Shown here piece by piece: positions 50,368 to 59,379 of a stretch of 64,000 nucleotides of DNA (position 1 is its first letter; every line of letters begins with the position of its first letter). The notes beneath the pieces were generated by a model. It saw only the letters and a program-made list of their open reading frames with translations. It was not told where the DNA came from and did no database searches. The DNA is from Pseudodonghicola sp048268305 (lineage in GTDB: Bacteria; Pseudomonadota; Alphaproteobacteria; Rhodobacterales; Rhodobacteraceae): positions 62,001 to 126,000 of the forward strand of contig NZ_JBLWVT010000001.1 of NCBI RefSeq assembly GCF_048268305.1, given 5' to 3'. Made by a program: the position numbers and the translations under genes.

Positions 50368-51708
50368 ATGGACAAGGAAATCCTGCCGCCTGAGGTGGGC
50401 TCGATGATCTCGGGCCTGTGGGTCAGACTCGAGGGGCTGGTCCATATGGTCGTGACGCCAGGCTGGCGGCAGAACCAGATCCTGATCATCCTGGGGCTGA
50501 TGGCGCTGTCCTGGCTGCTGCGACTGCTGACCGCCTCCTGGGTGCAGGACTGGACCCGGGCGCGCGATGGTTGGCCGAAATGGCGGCTGCGGATGATGGT
50601 GCAGCTAAGGCGGCGGTTGGCGCTGATCTATTTCACCTTCGGCATCTGGATCACCTATGGGGCGATGCGGCAGCTCACCTGGCCGTCGCGCAGCTATCTG
50701 ATCGGCATCGTCGCGACGCTGGTGACCGCCTGGTTGGTGATCGCGATGCTGTCGCGGCTGGTGCAGAACCGGACGCTGCGGCGGATCCTGACCTGGACGC
50801 TCTGGATTTACGCCACGCTCTACGCGCTGGAGCTTGTGGATGATGTGGAGCGGTTCCTGAGCTCTCTGGCGGTGCAGGTGGGCACGCTGCGGCTGAGTGT
50901 GCTGACCGCGATCAAGGCGCTGTTGCTGGTCTCGGCGCTGCTGGTGGCGGCGCGGCTCGGCACCCAGGCGGCCAGCCGCAGCCTGACCGGCAACGACGAT
51001 ATCTCGCCCTCGATGCGGGTGCTGATGATCAAGGCGGTGCAGGTGGTGCTCTATGGGCTGGCGGCGCTGATCGGCATCCGTGCGCTGGGCTTCGATCTGA
51101 GCGGGCTGGCGCTTTTGTCCGGCGCTGTCGGGGTCGGTATCGGCTTCGGCCTGCAGAAGGTGGTGTCGAACCTGGTGTCTGGGATCATCATCCTGCTCGA
51201 CCAGTCGATCAAGCCGGGGGATGTGATCTCGCTGGGCGATACCTTCGGCTGGATCGATTCGCTGGGGGCGCGCTATGTCAGCGTGGTGACCCGTGACGGC
51301 AGGGAATATCTGATCCCCAACGAGGATCTGATCACCGGCCAGGTGGTGAACTGGTCGCATACCAACAAGTTCGTCCGGCTCGACCTGAAGTTCGGAACCT
51401 CCTATGGCGATGACCCGCACAAGGTGCGGCACGTGGCGGTCGAGGCGGCCAAGAGCGTCGCCCGGGTGCTGACCCATCCGACGCCGCCGGTGTGCCATAT
51501 CGTGGGGTTCGGCGACTGCAGTGTGGATTATGTGCTGCGGTTCTGGATCACCGACCCCTCTGACGGGCTGACCAATATCCGCGGCAATGTCTTTCTGGCG
51601 CTTTGGGATGCTTTCAAGGTAGAGGGGATTTCGATCCCCTTCCCGCAGCGGGAAGTGCGGTTGCTGAACGATCCCGAGCCCCCCAGGGCCGGGCCGGAAG
51701 TGCCGTGA
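50368..51708 (+). CDS. MscS-family mechanosensitive channel
   Basis: 446 aa with GGGAGGAGGG before the ATG. Several N-terminal membrane helices are followed by the MscS core: LALLSGAVGVGIGFGLQKVV is the pore-lining TM3, and IILLDQSIKPGDVISLGDTF begins the beta domain. REYLIPNEDLITGQVVNWSH follows. It releases solutes on osmotic downshock. The extra N-terminal helices make it longer than E. coli MscS. Confidence 0.93.
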   Translation: MDKEILPPEVGSMISGLWVRLEGLVHMVVTPGWRQNQILIILGLMALSWLLRLLTASWVQDWTRARDGWPKWRLRMMVQLRRRLALIYFTFGIWITYGAMRQLTWPSRSYLIGIVATLVTAWLVIAMLSRLVQNRTLRRILTWTLWIYATLYALELVDDVERFLSSLAVQVGTLRLSVLTAIKALLLVSALLVAARLGTQAASRSLTGNDDISPSMRVLMIKAVQVVLYGLAALIGIRALGFDLSGLALLSGAVGVGIGFGLQKVVSNLVSGIIILLDQSIKPGDVISLGDTFGWIDSLGARYVSVVTRDGREYLIPNEDLITGQVVNWSHTNKFVRLDLKFGTSYGDDPHKVRHVAVEAAKSVARVLTHPTPPVCHIVGFGDCSVDYVLRFWITDPSDGLTNIRGNVFLALWDAFKVEGISIPFPQREVRLLNDPEPPRAGPEVP

Positions 51709-51822
51709 AATCGTCGATTGCCGCAGCCGGGCGTGGTTTCATTGAAATCGGGCCTCTGGCTTGCTACCTTAGACCTACCCCGCGCCGGGGGGCTGCCGGC
51801 GCATCAAAAGGAGGACACTGTC

Positions 51823-52230
51823 CTGTCACCCAATGCTGAAGCGGCTGTTTCCGCTGATGACCGGGCCGGAGTTATGACGGCCCGTCCCCTGCTGACCAGC
51901 CAGAACTTGCTGGCAGATATCCTTTCCTCGCTCGACGATGACAAGGCAGAAGAGGTTGTGCAGGTCGATCTGCGCGGCCGGTCGTCGATCGGCGATTACA
52001 TGGTGATCGCCTCCGGGCGGTCGACCCGTCAGGTTGCGGCCATGGCCGAGCATCTGGTGGAGCGGCTGAAGCAAAACTTCGGCATCATCGCCAAGACCGA
52101 GGGCAAGGAGATCGGCGACTGGGTGCTGATCGACACCGGCGACATCATCGTGCATCTGTTCCGCCCGGAAGTGCGAGAATTCTACCAGCTCGAGAAGATG
52201 TGGATGCCGCAGGCCTCCGCCAAGGGCTGA
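51823..52230 (+). CDS. rsfS: Ribosome silencing factor RsfS
   Basis: 135 aa if translation starts at CTG 51823, which has a perfect AGGAGG (51809-51814) 8 nt upstream; 118 aa if it starts at ATG 51874, where GGAG is only 2 nt away. The conserved DUF143 core is in both: ILSSLDDDKAEEVVQVDLRG, DYMVIASGRSTRQVAAMAEH and GDWVLIDTGDIIVHLFRPEV. RsfS binds uL14 and blocks subunit joining in starvation. rlmH follows after 45 bp, a widely conserved pair. Confidence 0.93.
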   Translation: MSPNAEAAVSADDRAGVMTARPLLTSQNLLADILSSLDDDKAEEVVQVDLRGRSSIGDYMVIASGRSTRQVAAMAEHLVERLKQNFGIIAKTEGKEIGDWVLIDTGDIIVHLFRPEVREFYQLEKMWMPQASAKG

Positions 52231-52275
52231 CACGGGGTTGGCCCGCACAACAGCGGGCCACGGATTGGACTTAGC

Positions 52276-52746
52276 ATGCGCATCCGGATTTGCGCCGTCG
52301 GTCGTTTGCGCGCCGGGCCAGAGAAATCGCTGATTGATGACTATCTGATGCGCTTCGACCGGACCGGGCGGGCGCTGGGCCTTGGCCCGGCCGAAGTGGT
52401 GGAGGTCGAGGATCGCAAGAATGCCGGCATGGCGGCCGAGGCGCAGCTGTTGCGCAAGGTGCTGCCGACGGGCACGGTGATCTGTACGTTGGACGAACGC
52501 GGCAAGCTGATCGATTCGCCGGGCTTTGCCGAAAGGCTTGCCGGCTGGCGCGATCAGGGGCGTGGCGATCTGGCCCTGATCATCGGCGGCGCCGACGGTA
52601 TTGATCCGGCGCTGCGGGCCGAGGCGGATTTCAGCCTGTCCTTCGGCAAGATGGTCTGGCCGCATATGCTGGTGCGAGTGATGCTGGCCGAACAGCTCTA
52701 TCGCGCCGCCACCATCCTGTCGGGCTCGCCCTATCACCGGGCCTGA
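52276..52746 (+). CDS. rlmH: 23S rRNA pseudouridine-1915 N3-methyltransferase RlmH
   Basis: 156 aa, SPOUT fold. It begins MRIRICAVGRLRAGPEKSLI and contains the AdoMet knot LALIIGGADGIDPALRAEAD, ending SFGKMVWPHMLVRVMLAEQL and LSGSPYHRA. It methylates pseudouridine 1915 in 23S rRNA on the assembled 70S ribosome. The pair with rsfS is conserved. Confidence 0.97.
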   Translation: MRIRICAVGRLRAGPEKSLIDDYLMRFDRTGRALGLGPAEVVEVEDRKNAGMAAEAQLLRKVLPTGTVICTLDERGKLIDSPGFAERLAGWRDQGRGDLALIIGGADGIDPALRAEADFSLSFGKMVWPHMLVRVMLAEQLYRAATILSGSPYHRA

Positions 52747-52760
52747 TCGCAAGCTCCGAG

Positions 52761-52812
52761 ACGCGGGCTTCGCCCGCGTGCCTCCGGCGGGAGTATTTTC
52801 GCAGAGAAGAAA
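52761..52812. repeat. Recurrent intergenic element, copy 3 (rlmH/DUF599 junction)
   Basis: A perfect 8-bp hairpin, ACGCGGGC-TTC-GCCCGCGT (52761-52779), is followed by CCTCCGGCGGGAGTATTTTC and GCAGAGAAGAAAG. The layout (GC hairpin, then (G)GGA(G)TATTT, then a purine-rich AGAAAG end) parallels the elements at 19395 and 55066. It lies between convergent genes and probably terminates both transcripts. Confidence 0.65.
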
Positions 52813-52814
52813 GC

Positions 52815-53531
52815 TCAGGGACGGTTCGCGAGATCCGGCGGCATGCGCAGCAGCACCCCGCGCGAGGCGGAGCCGAATTCGCGCCGGTAGATCATGATCA
52901 GCGTCAGCAGCGTCGCGAAGATCAGCGCCTCGGGGCCCATCAGCCAGGTGGCGGCGGCGAGGGCGAAATAGGTGGTGCGAAGGCCGCGGTTGAAGCTGCG
53001 CGCGGCGCTGATGCAGAGTTCGGCGGCCTGATCGGCGCGCGGATAGGCCATCGGATCCTGCGCGTCATTGGGCACCGCGCCCATCACCACCGAGCAATAG
53101 CCGAACAGCCGGTTGGCCCAGACGAATTTCAGGAAGGCGGCGGTCAGGAACAGAAGTGCCAGTAGCAGCTTGATTTCCCAGACCACATGCGGTGCGGCGG
53201 AGATCGTCAGGTCGGTCGCCAGCCCTTCGACCGGCTCGGGATTGCGGATCAGCGCCATGCCGCCGCCCAAGGCGATCATCGTGGCCGAGGCGAAGAAGGC
53301 GGTGCTTTGCCGCAGGTTGCCGATCAGGTTGGAATCGAAGATTCGCGGTTGCCGCGTTACCAGTTGCTGCATCCATTCGCGCCGGAAATCCGCCATCAGC
53401 TCGGCCACCGAGGGCCGCGTCGGCGACGGGTTTTCGATTCGCCAGCCGATGCCGATCCAGGCAAGCAGCAACAGGCCGAGGGCGGCATAATCCAGCGCGG
53501 AGAACAGGGCGAGCGGGGCGATCCAGGTCAT
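52815..53531 (-). CDS. DUF599 membrane protein
   Basis: 238 aa with four hydrophobic segments; ALDYAALGLLLLAWIGIGWR at the start and STAFFASATMIALGGGMALI in the middle are typical of DUF599. Between them is MADFRREWMQQLVTRQPRIF. Function is not known. It is convergent with rlmH and divergent from glcD (85-bp gap). Confidence 0.85.
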   Translation of the reverse strand: MTWIAPLALFSALDYAALGLLLLAWIGIGWRIENPSPTRPSVAELMADFRREWMQQLVTRQPRIFDSNLIGNLRQSTAFFASATMIALGGGMALIRNPEPVEGLATDLTISAAPHVVWEIKLLLALLFLTAAFLKFVWANRLFGYCSVVMGAVPNDAQDPMAYPRADQAAELCISAARSFNRGLRTTYFALAAATWLMGPEALIFATLLTLIMIYRREFGSASRGVLLRMPPDLANRP

Positions 53532-53616
53532 GATGCAGACCCTATGGGCAAAGCCGGTGCCTTGTCATCAGCAAGAATTGGTCATATGGATTTACCAAAT
53601 TGGGAGGAGCCGATCC

Positions 53617-55065
53617 ATGGAGATGCCACAGCCCGATCCCGCGATCCTGGGCCGCAAGGCGCGGCTGGTCGCGCGCCTGTCGCAGGTGCTGCCGGAGGCG
53701 GCGCTGATCCAGGATCCGTCCCAGACCCGGGCCTATGAATGCGACGCGCTGACCGCCTATAGATGCGCGCCGCTGCTGGTGGTGCTGCCCACCTCGACCG
53801 AGGAGGTCGCGGCGGTGTTGCGCATCTGTCACGAGGAAGCTGTGCCGGTGGTGCCGCGCGGCTCGGGCACCTCGCTGGCCGGCGGCGCGCTGCCGACGGC
53901 GGATTCGGTGGTTCTGGGGGTGGCGCGGATGACGGCCGTGCTGGAGACGGATTATGACAACCGCTTCATCCGGGTGCAGACCGGTCGCACCAACCTGAGC
54001 GTGACCGGCGCGGTGGAGGAGGAGGGGTTCTTCTATGCCCCCGATCCCTCCAGCCAGCTCGCCTGTGCCATCGCCGGCAATGTCGCGATGAATTCTGGCG
54101 GGGCGCATTGCCTGAAGTACGGGGTGACGACGAACAACCTGATGGGCGTCACCATGGTGTTGATGGATGGCTCCGTGGTGGAGATCGGCGGGGCGCATCT
54201 GGATGCCGGAGGGCTTGATCTGCTTGGGGTGATCTGCGGATCGGAGGGCCAGCTTGGTGTGGTGACCGAGGCGACCCTGCGCATCCTGCACAAGCCCGAG
54301 GGCGCGCGGCCGGTTCTGATGGGCTTCGACAGTTCCGAGGTCGCCGGCGCCTGCGTGTCGGATATCATCAAGGCAGGTGTGTTGCCGGTGGCGATCGAGT
54401 TCATGGACCGCCCCTGCATCCGCGCCTGCGAGGCCTTTGCCCATGCCGGATACCCCGATTGCGAGGCGCTGCTGATCGTCGAGGTGGAGGGGTCGGAGGC
54501 GGAGATCGCCCATCAGCTCGGCCTGATCGAAGCGATCGCCCGGCGGCATGATCCGGTCGAGTTCCGCGAGGCGCGCGATGCGGAGGAGGCCGGTCGGATC
54601 TGGCTTGGCCGCAAGTCGGCCTTTGGTGCCATGGGGCAGATCAACGACTACATGTGTCTCGACGGCACCATCCCGGTATCGGCGCTGCCGATGGTGCTGC
54701 GCCGGATCGGCGAGCTGTCCGAGGTCTACGGGCTGGAGGTGGCGAATGTGTTCCATGCCGGCGATGGCAACATGCATCCGTTGATCCTGTTCGATGCCAA
54801 CACGCCGGGACAACTGGAGCAATGCGAGGCCTTCGGCGCGGCGATCCTGAAGCTGTGCGTCGAGGCGGGCGGCTGTCTGACCGGCGAGCATGGCGTGGGG
54901 GTCGAGAAGCGCGATCTGATGCTGCATCAGTATAGTCGCGGCGATCTCGAGGCGCAGCTCGATGTGAAGGACGTGTTCGATCCGCTCTGGCTGCTGAACC
55001 CCGCCAAGGTGTTTCCGTTGCAGGTGACGGCGAGCCGGCGGCTCGGGCGGCTGGCGGCGGAATGA
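53617..55065 (+). CDS. glcD: Glycolate oxidase subunit GlcD (FAD-binding)
   Basis: 482 aa from ATG 53617, with GGGAGGAG 7 nt upstream; the frame opens earlier but without family similarity. The FAD_binding_4 domain has VPRGSGTSLAGGALPTADSV and FFYAPDPSSQLACAIAGNVA with NSGGAHCLKYG. The FAD-oxidase C-terminal domain has NVFHAGDGNMHPLILFD and GCLTGEHGVGVEKRDLM. It oxidises glycolate to glyoxylate with GlcE and GlcF. GlcE follows after 75 bp that contain a hairpin element. Confidence 0.95.
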   Translation: MEMPQPDPAILGRKARLVARLSQVLPEAALIQDPSQTRAYECDALTAYRCAPLLVVLPTSTEEVAAVLRICHEEAVPVVPRGSGTSLAGGALPTADSVVLGVARMTAVLETDYDNRFIRVQTGRTNLSVTGAVEEEGFFYAPDPSSQLACAIAGNVAMNSGGAHCLKYGVTTNNLMGVTMVLMDGSVVEIGGAHLDAGGLDLLGVICGSEGQLGVVTEATLRILHKPEGARPVLMGFDSSEVAGACVSDIIKAGVLPVAIEFMDRPCIRACEAFAHAGYPDCEALLIVEVEGSEAEIAHQLGLIEAIARRHDPVEFREARDAEEAGRIWLGRKSAFGAMGQINDYMCLDGTIPVSALPMVLRRIGELSEVYGLEVANVFHAGDGNMHPLILFDANTPGQLEQCEAFGAAILKLCVEAGGCLTGEHGVGVEKRDLMLHQYSRGDLEAQLDVKDVFDPLWLLNPAKVFPLQVTASRRLGRLAAE

Positions 55066-55127
55066 GGGGGCGCTGCCCCCGCCGCGCGAGGCGCGACTCC
55101 CCCGGGATATTTCCAGCTAGAAAAAGG
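55066..55127 (+). repeat. Recurrent intergenic element, copy 2 (between glcD and glcE)
   Basis: A hairpin-forming GGGGGCGCTGCCCCC begins directly at the glcD stop, followed by a GCGC-rich part and the core TCCCCCGGGATATTTCCAGC and TAGAAAAAGG at 55098-55127. The core is almost identical to 19428-19457. Unlike the other copies it lies inside an apparent operon, ending 13 bp before the glcE ATG, so it could tune relative GlcD/GlcE expression. Confidence 0.7.
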
Positions 55128-55140
55128 CAGACAGGGTGGG

Positions 55141-56253
55141 ATGAGGATGAGACCGGAGACTGAGGGGGAGCTGGCGGAGGCGATCCGGGGCGCGACGGGG
55201 CCCTTGGCGGTGCGTGGCGGCGGCACCCGGGGGATCGCGGTTGCCGGCGAGGCGTTGAGCCTTGCCGGCCTGTCCGGCATCACGCTTTACGAGCCCGGCG
55301 CGCTGACCCTGGTGGCGGGGGCCGGCACGCCGCTGGCCGAGGTCGAGGCGGCGCTGGCGGCGGAAGGTCAGCGGCTGGCTTTCGAGCCGATGGATCATCG
55401 CGGGCTGATGGGGACGGCGGGGGAGCCGACTCTGGGAGCGCTTTTTGCCGCCAATATCTCGGGGCCGCGGCGGATTCAGGTCGGGGCGGCGCGGGATTTC
55501 CTGCTGGGGGTGCGGTTCGTCGATGGCGCCGGCAGGGTGGTCAAGAACGGCGGTCGGGTGATGAAGAATGTCACCGGTTACGATCTGGTCAAGCTGATGG
55601 CCGGCGCCCATGGCACCCTGGGGGTGTTGAGCGAGGTGGCGCTGAAGGTGTTGCCCCGGCCCGAGACCGAGGCGAGCCTGCGGGTTGCCGTGCCGGATGC
55701 CGGCGCGGCGGTGCGGCTGATGTCCCAGGCGCTGGGCTCGCCCTTTGACGTGACCGGCGCGGCCTATGATCCCGCAGCGGGGGCTGTGCTGGTGCGGGTC
55801 GAGGGCTTCGCGGACGCGGTCGCCTATCGACTGGGGCGGTTGGAGGCGCAATTGGCGGCGGTGGGCGAGAGCGCGCGGCTGGAGGCCGAGGCCTCGGTCG
55901 CGGTGTGGCGTGCGATCCGCGATGTCGAGGCGTTTCATGGCGCGGCCGGGGATGTCTGGCGGCTCTCCTGCAAGCCGTCCGAGGCGCCGGAGGTGGCGGC
56001 GCGGATCGGGGCTGAGGCGCTGCTCTATGACTGGGGCGGTGGGTTGATCTGGGCGCTTGTCGCGCCGGGCATGGATCTGCGGGCGCGGGCGGGGCGCTAT
56101 GACGGCCATGCGACGCTGGTGCGGGCGGATGCGGCGACGTTTGAACGGCTGGGGCGGTTTCAACCGCAACCGGCGCCGTTGGTGGCCTTGGCCGCCGGGC
56201 TCAGGGCGAAGTTCGATCCGAAGGGGATCCTCAATCCGGGGCTGATGGGCTGA
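55141..56253 (+). CDS. glcE: Glycolate oxidase subunit GlcE
   Basis: 370 aa (ATG 55141 or 55147). It has an FAD-binding domain with AVRGGGTRGIAVAGEALSLA and FAANISGPRRIQVGAARDFL, and VVKNGGRVMKNVTGYDLVKL, typical of GlcE. The GlcD-like fold lacks the oxidase C-terminal domain. The last base is the A of the glcF ATG (TGATG), so translation is coupled. Confidence 0.94.
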   Translation: MRMRPETEGELAEAIRGATGPLAVRGGGTRGIAVAGEALSLAGLSGITLYEPGALTLVAGAGTPLAEVEAALAAEGQRLAFEPMDHRGLMGTAGEPTLGALFAANISGPRRIQVGAARDFLLGVRFVDGAGRVVKNGGRVMKNVTGYDLVKLMAGAHGTLGVLSEVALKVLPRPETEASLRVAVPDAGAAVRLMSQALGSPFDVTGAAYDPAAGAVLVRVEGFADAVAYRLGRLEAQLAAVGESARLEAEASVAVWRAIRDVEAFHGAAGDVWRLSCKPSEAPEVAARIGAEALLYDWGGGLIWALVAPGMDLRARAGRYDGHATLVRADAATFERLGRFQPQPAPLVALAAGLRAKFDPKGILNPGLMG

Positions 56254-57548
56254 TGCAGACGACATTCACCGAAGAGCAGTTGCAGGATCCGGGCACCGCG
56301 CGGGCGAATGAGATATTGCGCGCCTGCGTGCATTGCGGCTTCTGCACCGCGACCTGTCCGACCTATCAGGTGCTGGGGGACGAGCTGGACAGCCCGCGTG
56401 GCCGCATCTATCTGATCAAGGACATGCTGGAGAACGAGCGGGTGCCCGATGCCAAGACGGTGCAGCATGTGGACCGCTGCCTGTCGTGCCTGTCCTGCAT
56501 GACCACCTGCCCCTCGGGGGTGCATTACATGCATCTGGTCGATCATGCCCGCGCCTATATCGAACGGAATTACCAACGCCCCCTGGCCGATCGGGCGCTG
56601 CGCTGGATGCTGGCGCGGATCCTGCCCTATCCGGCGCGGTTCAGGCTGGCCTTGCGGGCGGCGAAGCTGGGGCGGCCGGTCCGGGCGCTGCTGCCGGATG
56701 CGCGGTTGCGGGCGATGCTGGACATGGCGCCGGAGACGATTCCGCCGGTCAGCCCCAATGATGCGCCGCAGGTTTTCGCCCCCGAGGGCGCGCGGCGGAT
56801 GCGGGTGGCGTTGATGACCGGCTGCGCGCAGCGGGCGCTGAATACCGACATCAACGACGCCACCATTCGCCTGTTGCGTCGGCTGGGCTGCGAGGTGGTG
56901 GTCGCCAAAGGGGCGGGCTGTTGCGGCGCGTTGACCCATCACATGGGGCGGGAGGGCGAAAGCCATGCGGCGGCGGCCAGGAATATCCGTGCCTGGAGCG
57001 CCGAGATCGCGGGCGAGGGGCTGGACGCCATCGTCATCAATACCTCGGGCTGCGGCACCACGGTGAAGGATTACGGCCATATGTTCCGCGACGACCCGCT
57101 GGCCGAGGCGGCGGCGCAGATCTCGGCCCGGGCGATGGATATCACCGAGCTGTTGGCGCAGCTCGATCTGCCCGAAGGGGCGCCGCGCGATTTGACGGTG
57201 GCCTATCACGCCGCCTGTTCGCTGCAGCATGGGCAGAGGATTCGGACAGAGCCCAAGACCCTGTTGAAACGGGCCGGGTTTCGGGTGGTGGAGCCGGCAG
57301 ACAGCCATCTGTGCTGTGGCTCTGCCGGCACCTATAATCTGATGCAGCCGGAGATCTCGGCCGAGCTGAAGGCGCGCAAGGTTCGCACGCTGGAGGCGAA
57401 GTCACCGGATGTGATCGCGGCGGGGAATATCGGTTGCATGATGCAGATCGGCTCTGGCACCGGGGTGCCGGTCGTGCATACAGTGGAACTGCTGGACTGG
57501 GCGACGGGTGGGCCGGTGCCGCCGGCACTGAAACGGGTCCCGGGATAG
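56253..57548 (+). CDS. glcF: Glycolate oxidase iron-sulphur subunit GlcF
   Basis: 431 aa. Two [4Fe-4S] binding motifs lie near the N-terminus, CVHCGFCTATCPTYQ and CLSCLSCMTTCPSG. Two CCG domains follow, with KGAGCCGALTHHMG and DSHLCCGSAGTYN. GlcF passes electrons from GlcD/GlcE to the respiratory chain. It closes the glcDEF operon. Confidence 0.96.
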   Translation: MQTTFTEEQLQDPGTARANEILRACVHCGFCTATCPTYQVLGDELDSPRGRIYLIKDMLENERVPDAKTVQHVDRCLSCLSCMTTCPSGVHYMHLVDHARAYIERNYQRPLADRALRWMLARILPYPARFRLALRAAKLGRPVRALLPDARLRAMLDMAPETIPPVSPNDAPQVFAPEGARRMRVALMTGCAQRALNTDINDATIRLLRRLGCEVVVAKGAGCCGALTHHMGREGESHAAAARNIRAWSAEIAGEGLDAIVINTSGCGTTVKDYGHMFRDDPLAEAAAQISARAMDITELLAQLDLPEGAPRDLTVAYHAACSLQHGQRIRTEPKTLLKRAGFRVVEPADSHLCCGSAGTYNLMQPEISAELKARKVRTLEAKSPDVIAAGNIGCMMQIGSGTGVPVVHTVELLDWATGGPVPPALKRVPG

Positions 57549-57666
57549 AATGAGGACGGGCTGCCTCATCTGCGCCAGATCTGCGCGGGGAATTGCCCGA
57601 CGGGTGCCCTATTTTCGCCCCACCGCCCCCCTAGCCCTTGGGGGGAAGGTGACGACGGAGGGTAAC

Positions 57667-58488
57667 GTGCGAGCTTGGGTGATCGGAGTGGTCTTGGCGC
57701 TGATGCCGCTGGCGGGCATCGCCGGTGATGCGCGGCCGCAGCGGCTTGACAGTCTTGAGGCGGGTCGTGCCTGGCAGGCGGTCGGGCGGCTCGACATCGA
57801 CGGCAAGGGCTTTTGCACCGGGACGCTGATCGACACCGATCTGGTGCTGACCGCGGCGCATTGCCTGTTCGACCGCAAGACCAAGCAGCGCATTCGCCCC
57901 GAAACCATCGAATTCCGCGCCGGCTGGCTCAATGGCCGCGCCTCGGCCTATCGCGGGGTGCGGCGCGCGGTGGTGCATCCAGATTATGTCTATGACGGCT
58001 CGGTCACCTCGAAACGGGTGCGCAACGATCTGGCGCTGCTGCAGCTTGAACAACCCATTCGCAACACCACGGTGATGCCGTTCCAGACTGCGGACCATCC
58101 CGGGGCCGAGGCCGAGGTCGGCGTCGTCTCCTATGCTCGCGACCGGGCCGAGGCGCCGACCCTGCAGGAGGTCTGCGGCATCATTGCCCGGCAGGACGGC
58201 ATCCTGGTGATGTCCTGCGATGTCGACTTCGGTTCTTCCGGGGCGCCGATCTTCTCCTTTGCGGGGGGCGTGCCGCGCATCGTGTCGGTGGTCTCGGCCA
58301 AGGCAGAGGTGCGGGGCACCCGGGTGGCGCTGGGCACCGAATTGGGCGAGCCGCTGGAGCTTTTGAAAGCGATCATCGAGGCCGGGCGCGGCCTGGCCAG
58401 ATCGGCGCCGCCGCCGGGTGTCAGCCATGTGGTGGTGGGCGACGCCCGCCGCGAAACCAGTGCGAAGTTCACCCGCCCCGGGGGGTGA
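57667..58488 (+). CDS. Secreted trypsin-like serine protease
   Basis: 273 aa from GTG 57667, with GGAGGG just upstream; a longer frame to 57550 does not give a signal peptide. RAWVIGVVLALMPLAGIAG is the signal. The catalytic triad appears as LVLTAAHCLF (His), VRNDLALLQLE (Asp) and CDVDFGSSGAPIFSF (Ser, a GSSGAP variant of GDSGGP). The protein is likely periplasmic or secreted; the substrate is unknown. Confidence 0.88.
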   Translation: MRAWVIGVVLALMPLAGIAGDARPQRLDSLEAGRAWQAVGRLDIDGKGFCTGTLIDTDLVLTAAHCLFDRKTKQRIRPETIEFRAGWLNGRASAYRGVRRAVVHPDYVYDGSVTSKRVRNDLALLQLEQPIRNTTVMPFQTADHPGAEAEVGVVSYARDRAEAPTLQEVCGIIARQDGILVMSCDVDFGSSGAPIFSFAGGVPRIVSVVSAKAEVRGTRVALGTELGEPLELLKAIIEAGRGLARSAPPPGVSHVVVGDARRETSAKFTRPGG

Positions 58489-58518
58489 ATTTCCCGGAAA
58501 GTCCCGGCCTCTCAGAGT

Positions 58519-58547
58519 CTTGAAACCCTCGGGCTGGGTTCCCACAT
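58519..58547 (+). promoter_or_regulatory. RpoH (sigma-32) promoter of the hsp20 gene
   Basis: CTTGAAA at 58519-58525 and CCCACAT at 58541-58547 are separated by 15 nt, close to the alphaproteobacterial heat-shock sigma consensus (CTTG, N17-18, CYTATNT). It is 103 bp before the hsp20 ATG. A heat-shock gene directly downstream makes the assignment strong for a sequence-only call. Confidence 0.7.
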
Positions 58548-58649
58548 CCGTTGCAGAGCCGGATCGCCTGACTTGGGATTCGGACATTCGACCGCCCGTC
58601 CATATTGGAGGGTGCTTTCGTGAATCGCTCGCAACATGAGGATGACGAC

Positions 58650-59132
58650 ATGCGCAGTTTTGATTTCGCCCCGCTGAACCGGGCCACCGTTGGTTTTGAC
58701 CAGATCGCTGATCTGATGGATCGTATCATGGCCAATGATGTCGGCCAGTCCAGCTATCCCCCCTATAACATCGAAAAGACCGCCGCCGATGCCTATCGCA
58801 TTTCGATCGCGGTGGCCGGTTTCTCCGAAGCCGATCTGTCGGTCGAAATGCGCGATCATGCGCTGATCGTCTCGGCCAAGAAGGCCGAAGAAGATCAGGG
58901 CCGCACCTATCTGCATCGAGGCATCGCCACCCGCGCGTTCGAACGCCGCTTTACGCTGGCCGATCATGTGCGCGTGACCGGGGCGACCCATGAGAACGGA
59001 ATGCTTCATATCGACCTGAAGCGCGAAGTGCCCGAGGCGCTGAAGCCGCGCCGGATCGAGATCACTTCGGCCAAGCCCGCTGACGCTCGGCTTGCCTCGT
59101 CTGAAGTGGTCGAGGCGAAAGCCGTCAACTGA
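58650..59132 (+). CDS. Small heat-shock protein Hsp20/IbpA type
   Basis: 160 aa from ATG 58650, chosen because MRSFDFAPLNRATVGFDQIA is the IbpA-type opening; a GTG at 58620 with a strong GGAGGG is an alternative. The alpha-crystallin domain, about residues 35-125, has YPPYNIEKTAADAYRISIAV, AGFSEADLSVEM and HRGIATRAFERRFTLADHVR. The C-terminal IEI motif is present (RRIEITS). It is an ATP-independent holdase for aggregating proteins. Confidence 0.95.
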   Translation: MRSFDFAPLNRATVGFDQIADLMDRIMANDVGQSSYPPYNIEKTAADAYRISIAVAGFSEADLSVEMRDHALIVSAKKAEEDQGRTYLHRGIATRAFERRFTLADHVRVTGATHENGMLHIDLKREVPEALKPRRIEITSAKPADARLASSEVVEAKAVN

Positions 59133-59205
59133 TAGTCTTTCTGATCAGTCGCCCACTCCCCCAAGGCGGGGTGAGGGCGGAAGGTCGGGATAGGACAATG
59201 TGACG

Positions 59206-59237
59206 AAGGCGCAGGGAAAGCAACCTGCGCCTTTTTT
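59206..59237 (+). terminator. hsp20 terminator
   Basis: AAGGCGCAGG / CCTGCGCCTT, a 10-bp perfect stem with an 8-nt loop, followed by TTTT. A strong Rho-independent terminator 74 bp after the hsp20 stop. Confidence 0.9.
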
Positions 59238-59379
59238 GTATCGGCATGAGCGATTGACTTTTAGACTGGGGCTTGGTCGCCGAACAGATGAGGCGACAAT
59301 ACATTATATACGTTATGACATGTTTACTTCTTGTTACGGCATTTCTTGCAAAGGTTGAATACGAGAGAGGTTTGGCAGC

